Assembly: GCA_031288215.1 (NCBI GenBank)
Contig: JAITRV010000217.1
Coordinates: forward strand, 1-10,172
Source: Spirochaetaceae bacterium
GTDB taxonomy: Bacteria; Spirochaetota; Spirochaetia; Treponematales; Breznakiellaceae
Reading direction: 5' to 3'
Length of the DNA stretch: 10,172 nucleotides
This document shows, one piece after another, positions 6,214 through 10,172 of the stretch. The notes beneath the pieces were generated by a model. The model ran no database searches. It was given only the letters and a program-made list of their open reading frames with translations, and was not told where the DNA came from. Positions within the stretch are counted from its first letter, which is position 1. Every line of letters starts with the position of its first letter. A program made the translations under genes and the position numbers.

Positions 6214-6452
6214 GTTATCATGGCTTCCATCTCGCCTATGGTCATCGCATGAACCCGGCTGCCATTTTTCACATCCTCCAGGGCCTTCGATAAATGTCCG
6301 CGATTCGCTTCTGTGGACAAGAGGTATTCCGTTTCATCTTTGATCTCCTCAACCGTTACCGCGATCGCTTTACCCGTGAATGTTTCCTTGAGTATCTTAA
6401 AGAAATCATCATTGAGCTCACCCGGTTTGAGCCGATAGGTTATATCCATCAT
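6210..6452 (-). CDS. Antitoxin partner of YoeB-type toxin
   Basis: An 80-residue protein (79 if the second ATG is used) immediately upstream of the toxin, predicted to bind and neutralise it and to repress the shared promoter. The middle and end, 'DETEYLLSTEANRGHLSKALEDVKNG', resemble the toxin-wrapping tail of YefM-type antitoxins. The N-terminal part (MDITYRLKPGELNDDFFKILKETF) does not look like the standard Phd/YefM fold opening, so the DNA-binding end may belong to another class. GAGGAG lies three bases before the first ATG and six before the second (6449), so the second start is better placed. Confidence 0.87.
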   Translation of the reverse strand: MMDITYRLKPGELNDDFFKILKETFTGKAIAVTVEEIKDETEYLLSTEANRGHLSKALEDVKNGSRVHAMTIGEMEAMIT

Positions 6453-6467
6453 GGTCTCCTCGTCTTG

Positions 6468-6496
6468 AATATACCATAGTATCGTTTCCTTTACCA
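6468..6496 (-). promoter_or_regulatory. Candidate toxin-antitoxin promoter and operator
   Basis: Reading the minus strand, TGGTAA (6496-6491) and TATATT (6473-6468) are 17 bases apart, which would start transcription just before the antitoxin ribosome-binding site. The -35 match is poor. An ATAC-CATA-GTAT inverted repeat (6471-6482) overlaps the -10, where an autorepressing antitoxin would be expected to bind. Both assignments are inferred from position and symmetry. Confidence 0.35.
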
Positions 6497-6565
6497 GACA
6501 AAAAGAAGGGGAGGCATTCTCAAAAGGCTATGCCTGAGCACCGCTTTTTGAGAAGGCCTCCCTTC
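6497..6565 (-). terminator. Strong intrinsic terminator of the flagellin gene
   Basis: On the minus strand the arm at 6565-6543 pairs with 6528-6505. The stem is about 22 bp with one bulge and one mismatch: GAAGGGAGGC with GCCTCCCCTTC, then TTCTCAAAA with TTTTGAGAA. It has a 14-base loop and is followed by five T. It sits 70-140 bases past the flagellin stop and directly before the toxin-antitoxin promoter, so it would separate the two units. Confidence 0.85.
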
Positions 6566-6579
6566 CGGTAGGTTTCCGT

Positions 6580-6635
6580 TAAGGAGCGTGCGCAGAAATA
6601 CCATGCGGGGCATGGTATTCTTGCGCGGTTCCTTA
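6580..6635 (-). other. Long hairpin in the flagellin 3' untranslated region
   Basis: Immediately after the flagellin stop codon, TAAGGA pairs with TCCTTA (6630-6635 with 6580-6585), GCGCA with TGCGC, and AATACCATGC (6597-6606) with GCATGGTATT (6610-6619), closing on a 3-base loop. No T-run follows. It may protect the abundant flagellin transcript from 3' decay; that role is inferred. Confidence 0.6.
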
Positions 6636-7496
6636 CTACTGCAGAAGCTGGAGTACGGCCTGACCTCTCTGATTCGCCTGGGCAAGCATCGCCGTCCCTG
6701 ACTGGCTGAGGATCTGGTTCTTGGTATAAGAGACCATCTCGTTGGCCATATTGGTATCCCGGATGCGGGACTCGGAGGCTTGCAGATTTTCGGCCCCAAT
6801 GTCGAGGCCGCGGATCGCGTGTTCCATGCGGTTCTGGTAGGCGCCGAGATCGGCCCGCTGTTTGCTGATCCGCTTCAACGCCTCGTCGAGGGTTCCAATG
6901 GCACGGTTGGCGCTGTCCGGTTCGGACAGCGAAAGAATCGTCTCGTCACCAACGTTGCGGACCCCGAGGCCCTTGGCGGTCATGGTGCCGATAAATACCC
7001 GCTCCCGCTGATCCATATTGGCGCCGACATGGAACCACATAGAGGCGGTAACGATGTTTTCGCCGAGCTGGCGGCCAAACCGTCCGGTAAGCATATTCAT
7101 GCCGTTGAACTGGGCGTGGGATGCAATTCGGTCGATTTCGTCAATTAAGGCGGAGACTTCGATCTGGATATACAGCCTGTCTTCGGCGGTATAGATACCG
7201 TTCGAGGACTGAACCGCCAGTTCCCGGATCCGCTGCATGATGTCCTGGGTTTCCTGAAGATACCCTTCAGCGGTTTGAATAAAGGAGATTCCATTCTGAG
7301 CGTTGAAAGAGGCCATATTCAAACCCCGGATCTGACTGCGCAGTTTTTCTGAAACCGCGAGCCCTGAGGCATCGTCGCCGGCGCGATTGATGCGTAAGCC
7401 GCTGGACAGCTTCTCCATGTTCTTGTCCAGATAGGTCTGGCTAACTTTGAGAGACCTGTCGGCAAACATCGCGCTTAAGTTGTGATTGATAATCAT
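6636..7496 (-). CDS. flaB: Spirochaetal flagellin core protein FlaB
   Basis: The 286-residue core subunit of the periplasmic flagellar filament that drives spirochaete motility from between the two membranes. The N-terminal D0/D1 region reads 'MIINHNLSAMFADRSLKVSQ', then 'LSSGLRINRAGDDASGLAVSEKLRSQIRGL' in two parts and 'NGISFIQTAEGYLQETQDIMQRI'. A short centre with 'ASHAQFNGMNMLTGRFGRQ' and 'TASMWFHVGANMDQR' is typical of spirochaete FlaB, and the C-terminal coil ends 'GTAMLAQANQRGQAVLQLLQ'. No large surface-exposed variable domain is present, as expected for FlaB. The ATG at 7496 has AAAGGAG at 7508-7502; an in-frame GTG at 7502 overlaps that site. No other flagellar gene is adjacent, and spirochaetes often carry several flaB copies, so the paralogue number cannot be given. 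Confidence 0.97.
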   Translation of the reverse strand: MIINHNLSAMFADRSLKVSQTYLDKNMEKLSSGLRINRAGDDASGLAVSEKLRSQIRGLNMASFNAQNGISFIQTAEGYLQETQDIMQRIRELAVQSSNGIYTAEDRLYIQIEVSALIDEIDRIASHAQFNGMNMLTGRFGRQLGENIVTASMWFHVGANMDQRERVFIGTMTAKGLGVRNVGDETILSLSEPDSANRAIGTLDEALKRISKQRADLGAYQNRMEHAIRGLDIGAENLQASESRIRDTNMANEMVSYTKNQILSQSGTAMLAQANQRGQAVLQLLQ

Positions 7497-7502
7497 ATAC
7501 AC

Positions 7503-7839
7503 TCCTTTGGTCTTTCCGGCGCCCTATTCACACACCCGCTGTACACGCATAAACCGTATCCAACCGGATAGGCGTTTTCCGAATAGCGACCCGTCTTCTG
7601 ACGGCCGGCGCCGCGGCATCCTTGCCGTGATAAAACCTTGCGGTCTTATAAAAAAATAATGTGCCCGGTATGCGCCCTGGGGTACATACCCTGAACCCTC
7701 ACCCGCCCGTTCCGGAGAGTAAGGGGAAACCGTCGATTCTCCGAATCGAGGTTCCATGAACGGAGCCGATGAACTTCGTTCATAAATCACGCAGCCCCGG
7801 AGGCCCGACGGGCACGGGAACGCGTTTGATTCACTATTA
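7503..7839 (-). other. Long upstream region of flagellin gene, no convincing gene, several hairpins
   Basis: Between flagellin and the peptidase gene I find no coding region. An 88-codon frame on the minus strand (7524-7790) has a GTG start, no ribosome-binding site and no family resemblance. Structures seen are GGTATG (7667-7672) with CATACC (7685-7690); a perfect 7-bp TCGATTC/GAATCGA stem (7733-7749); and competing ATGAACG/CGTTCAT and ATGAA/TTCAT stems (7756-7783). On the minus strand the first of these is followed after nine bases by a T7 run, so it could act as an attenuator or terminator upstream of flagellin. Confidence 0.45.
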
Positions 7840-7866
7840 ATATCGGATTCCCGGAAAAAGCCTTGA
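7840..7866 (-). promoter_or_regulatory. Weak sigma-28-like flagellar promoter candidate
   Basis: On the minus strand TCAAGGCT (7866-7859), an 11-base spacer and TCCGATAT (7847-7840) resemble the sigma-28 (FliA) pattern TAAAGTTT-N11-GCCGATAA with five and six of eight matches. It would give a leader of over 300 bases before flagellin, which is long. No better match was seen closer to the gene. Confidence 0.28.
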
Positions 7867-7896
7867 GAGAAATTTGAAACAATTCGGAGCGGCGGC

Positions 7897-8967
7897 TCAT
7901 TTTTCCCGCAGCGCCGCTTCCAGGGCCTGCCGGGGATCCCGGCGGCTCTTGAGGGTCTTGGCCGCGGCGATGAGGCGGGGCAGGTCCCGGCCGCTGCGCT
8001 TGTAGAGGTCCTCCAGATAATCCCCCCCGGAATAGTAGAGCCGGTACAGTTCGAGGTAGGCGTTGTTCACCGGCACTTGGGAAAAACCCCGGTAATTATC
8101 GCTGCGGAAGCGGCTTTCATAGGTTTCCTCAAAGCGGACCTGGGCGGCCCGGATGATCTCCTCTTTCAGCCTGAGTTTTTCCTCCCGGCCCCGGCCGCTG
8201 CGGTACAGGGCGTCGAGTTCTTCGATCAGGCCCTGAATAAAGGCGACGAAGGCGGCGCTGTCCGCTTCTCCGTCGATCATGGCCCGGTACTCCGGGGAAT
8301 CGGGGCCGAAGGTCCGCTCCAGGTAGAGCCGGGACCCCTCGCGGCCCACGAATTCCGCTAATTCCTCGTTGAACTGGGATCGGCCCTTGAGGTATACCGT
8401 GGCGTGGAAGGTTTCGTGGATGAGCAGGTCCGCCAGCCGGTGTACGGGATAGCGGCGCATATACGAATAGAGGGGGTCCTTAAACCAGCCCAGGGTACTG
8501 AAGGCCTCCACGGGCCGAATCCACAGGTCCAGGTCCTTTTTCTTCAATTTTTCCCCCTCCCGGCGGGCATCCTCGATGTCAAAGAAGCCCTTGTAGGGGA
8601 CTTTTCCCACCACGGGGAACCACCACTCATGGCGGGTAAAGGAATCCTTCGCGGCCGCGGAAACCACCGCCGCCAGGTAGTCCCGCTCAATGGCGACATA
8701 CCGGGTATAGTTGGCGGTCTCCCGGAGCCCCAGCTCTTCCTGGGCAAACCGGCGTATATCCCGGATCCGCTCCACAAAACGGCGGTTTTCCCCGTCCCCG
8801 CCGTCCTGCGCCTCAAGCTTTTCCAGGGGAATGGCCCGGTTCAGGTAACCCAGCATGGCGATCCCCTGCTTGAGGGTATAACACCCGGAAAAGAGGGCGG
8901 AAAGCCCGAGGAGGATGCCCGCCGCCCCCAGGACCGGCAGGACCGTATACAGCACCATCGAACTCAT
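7897..8967 (-). CDS. Putative lipoprotein zinc aminopeptidase (Aminopep family)
   Basis: A 356-residue predicted membrane-anchored metallopeptidase of the poorly characterised 'predicted aminopeptidase' family (Pfam Aminopep, formerly DUF2265). An N-terminal hydrophobic segment ends in the lipobox-like LFSGC (Cys29), so it is probably a lipoprotein facing the periplasm. The family's 'WWFPVVGKVPYKGFFD' lies around 115-130. The zinc motif HETFH is at 184-188 and the likely third ligand is in 'FNEELAEFVG' at 199-208; all expected catalytic residues are present. The C-terminal half is helical and charged. I chose the ATG at 8967 because GGGGGA lies seven bases upstream; an ATG at 8973 and a TTG at 9006 are in frame but poorly spaced. 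It is divergent from the PAP2 gene. Substrate unknown. Confidence 0.86.
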   Translation of the reverse strand: MSSMVLYTVLPVLGAAGILLGLSALFSGCYTLKQGIAMLGYLNRAIPLEKLEAQDGGDGENRRFVERIRDIRRFAQEELGLRETANYTRYVAIERDYLAAVVSAAAKDSFTRHEWWFPVVGKVPYKGFFDIEDARREGEKLKKKDLDLWIRPVEAFSTLGWFKDPLYSYMRRYPVHRLADLLIHETFHATVYLKGRSQFNEELAEFVGREGSRLYLERTFGPDSPEYRAMIDGEADSAAFVAFIQGLIEELDALYRSGRGREEKLRLKEEIIRAAQVRFEETYESRFRSDNYRGFSQVPVNNAYLELYRLYYSGGDYLEDLYKRSGRDLPRLIAAAKTLKSRRDPRQALEAALREK

Positions 8968-9071
8968 CTTCATATCCCCCAGTATACCACAAATACCAAT
9001 TAACAAGGAAGAAATGCCGCTCCGTTCTTTCCTACTTGCTACTTATTGCTTGGTATGAGAAGCTGTTTCCT
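8968..9071. other. Divergent intergenic region between peptidase and PAP2 genes
   Basis: The 104 bases must hold promoters for both flanking genes. On the minus strand TATACT (8986-8981) is a good -10, but no well-spaced -35 is visible and the leader would be very short. For the plus strand no clear promoter is seen. The right half carries the dispersed repeat described separately. Confidence 0.35.
9033..9058 (-). repeat. Dispersed short repeat, left copy flanking the PAP2 gene
   Basis: Read on the minus strand this contains TCATACCAAG (9058-9049), then AATAAGTAGCAAG (9047-9035). The second word matches AATAAGGAGCAAG at 1612-1624 in 12 of 13 bases. The first word recurs exactly, in opposite orientation, at 10038-10047, so the PAP2 gene lies between inverted copies. 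Confidence 0.6.
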
Positions 9072-10082
9072 ATGGATGAAAGCATCACCGGCCTCCTTTC
9101 CCCGGGGGAGGGGGCGTCCCTCCGCGGCTGGTACCTCTGGGGTATGGCCTTCGTCCGGGCGGTTCAGGGCCCGGAAAACCCCGGCCTGACCGCCCTGGTC
9201 AAGGCCCTGACCCTCCTGGGTTCGGAGCTGTTCTATATACCGGCGGTTCTCTTCATATATTGGTGTGTGGACGAGCGGAAGGGGCAGCGGCTGGTCCTGC
9301 TGCTCCTGCTCTCCACCTGGCTCAATACCGCCCTGAAGGACCTGCTGAAGCAGCCCCGGCCCTATTTCCTGGACCCGTCGGTGGGCCGGGCCCGGGCCTC
9401 CGGCTACGGGCTGCCCTCGGGCCATGCCCAGCAGTCCCTGGTATTCTGGGCCGCCGCGCTTGCCCCCCGGAAGCCCGCCTGGATCATCGCCGGCGCCGTC
9501 TCCCTGGTCATGGCCTTTACCCGGCTCTACCTGGGAGTCCACTTCCCCACGGACCTCGCCGCCGGCTGGCTCCTGGCCCTGGGCATCCTCGCCCTCTCCG
9601 CTCTCTTTTGGGTCCCCCTGGGTTCCCTCCCCTCCGTGGGCTCCCTCCTGAACGCCGGGAGCACCCGGATGAGGATGATCGCCCTGGCGGGGGCGGCCTT
9701 TGTGATGAACGCCCTCTACGGCGCGGACCGAAGCCTCGGGGCCCTGTTCCTGGGTTTCGGCGCGGGCTATACCCTGATGATCCGCTCCTTCCCCTTTTCC
9801 GCCGCCGCTCCGGGCGCTTCCCCCCTTCCGGCCTGGCTGCACCGGCTCCTCCGCTTCGCTTTGGGGGCCGCCGGGGCCTTCCTGATCTACCGGGGCTTCG
9901 GGGTCTTCCGGGAACTATTCGCCGCCGCCTCCTCCTTCCTGGGGGCCGCTGAACTGGGCCGTTTCCTCCACTACGGCCTCCTGGGGCTCTGGGCCTCCGC
10001 GGGCGCCCCCTGGCTTTTCCTGCGGCTCCGCCTGGCATCATACCAAGAGCAAGAGAAACAACCGCACACTCGAAAAAGTTGA
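9072..10082 (+). CDS. PAP2-family membrane phosphatase
   Basis: A 336-residue integral membrane phosphatase of the PAP2 superfamily, which removes phosphate from lipid phosphates such as phosphatidate, undecaprenyl pyrophosphate or sphingoid phosphates; the substrate here is unknown. The three catalytic motifs are intact: KxxxxxxRP (Lys89, Arg96, Pro97), PSGH at 115-118 with the catalytic histidine, and a TRxxxxxHxxxD variant (Arg151, His157, Asp161) with Thr in place of the usual Ser. Several hydrophobic segments lie before, between and after the motifs, including an extra membrane region from about 200 to 320. I prefer the ATG at 9072; the in-frame TTG at 9036 reads through repeat DNA. The ribosome-binding site is weak (GAGAAG, 9058-9063). 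The last ~13 residues (QEQEKQPHTRKS) are also encoded by repeat-derived sequence. Confidence 0.9.
   Translation: MDESITGLLSPGEGASLRGWYLWGMAFVRAVQGPENPGLTALVKALTLLGSELFYIPAVLFIYWCVDERKGQRLVLLLLLSTWLNTALKDLLKQPRPYFLDPSVGRARASGYGLPSGHAQQSLVFWAAALAPRKPAWIIAGAVSLVMAFTRLYLGVHFPTDLAAGWLLALGILALSALFWVPLGSLPSVGSLLNAGSTRMRMIALAGAAFVMNALYGADRSLGALFLGFGAGYTLMIRSFPFSAAAPGASPLPAWLHRLLRFALGAAGAFLIYRGFGVFRELFAAASSFLGAAELGRFLHYGLLGLWASAGAPWLFLRLRLASYQEQEKQPHTRKS
10038..10055 (+). repeat. Dispersed short repeat, right copy inside the PAP2 3' end
   Basis: TCATACCAAG (10038-10047) followed by AGCAAGAG is the inverted partner of 9058-9033; the right copy lacks the CAATAAGT interval of the left one. It encodes part of the hydrophilic C-terminal tail of the PAP2 protein, so the tail may have been added or replaced by the repeat. 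Confidence 0.55.
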
Positions 10083-10127
10083 ACAAGGACGCATACCGCG
10101 CTGATTTTCCTTTTTTCAAAGCAATTT

Positions 10128-10163
10128 AACCACGCCGGACTATAGTCTGACGTGGTTCATTTT
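10128..10163 (+). terminator. Hairpin downstream of PAP2 gene, likely terminator
   Basis: AACCACG (10128-10134) pairs with CGTGGTT (10151-10157). After one mismatch an inner CGGAC/GTCTG stem (10136-10140, 10145-10149, one G-T pair) closes on TATA. A short T4 run follows at 10160-10163. The position 45 bases after the PAP2 stop fits a moderate intrinsic terminator. Confidence 0.55.
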
Positions 10164-10172
10164 GATTCGAAC

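Noticed and set aside
5953..6452. Toxin-antitoxin pair as part of a larger defence island or prophage
   Set aside because: Flanking genes are malic enzyme and flagellin; no integrase, phage or other defence gene is visible.
7524..7790. 88-codon minus-strand open frame upstream of flagellin
   Set aside because: GTG start without ribosome-binding site, low-complexity composition, no family resemblance, and it lies over hairpins.
10164..10172. GTTCGAATC on the minus strand at the window edge, like a tRNA T-loop
   Set aside because: Downstream of the loop there are only 8 bases before an ACCA, not the 12 needed for a T-stem and acceptor arm, and the following bases form another hairpin.

Overview
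The window looks like chromosomal DNA of a spirochaete, most likely a Treponema relative with a fairly GC-rich genome. The best evidence is a core flagellin (6636-7496, minus strand) that reads as spirochaetal FlaB almost end to end. I cannot name a species from the sequence. The layout is an ordinary bacterial chromosome carrying ten recognisable protein genes, one of them cut by the left edge. There is no RNA gene, no insertion sequence and no CRISPR array.

Left part, plus strand (1-1589): the 3' end of an RbsC-type ABC sugar permease, then its periplasmic substrate-binding protein. This is the tail of a carbohydrate-uptake operon whose ATPase gene probably lies off the left edge. Centre-left, plus strand (1766-5866): phosphoglycerate kinase, glyceraldehyde-3-phosphate dehydrogenase and malic enzyme in a row. 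Both the kinase and the dehydrogenase resemble the archaeal branches of their families rather than the usual bacterial ones. Together they interconvert glyceraldehyde-3-phosphate and 3-phosphoglycerate, and malic enzyme links malate to pyruvate, so the block looks like an alternative central-carbon module. The gaps between these genes (1590-1765, 3023-3186, 4219-4414) are unusually rich in hairpins and short repeats.

Centre-right, minus strand (5953-7496): a YoeB-type toxin with an overlapping upstream antitoxin gene, more AT-rich than its surroundings, then the flagellin gene. Two large hairpins follow the flagellin, the second a textbook intrinsic terminator. A gap of about 400 bases upstream of the flagellin holds no convincing gene, but it has several hairpins and a weak sigma-28-like promoter candidate.

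Right part: a lipoprotein zinc peptidase of the 'putative aminopeptidase' family (7897-8967, minus) is divergent from a PAP2-family membrane phosphatase (9072-10082, plus). The PAP2 gene is bracketed by an inverted short repeat related to one found near 1600. The window ends in a hairpin that may be a terminator.

Most notable: the paired archaeal-type lower-glycolysis enzymes beside malic enzyme in a spirochaete; a hairpin that can fold two ways directly before the malic enzyme ribosome-binding site; and a dispersed short-repeat family at gene borders. I see no clearly new defence or mobile system.
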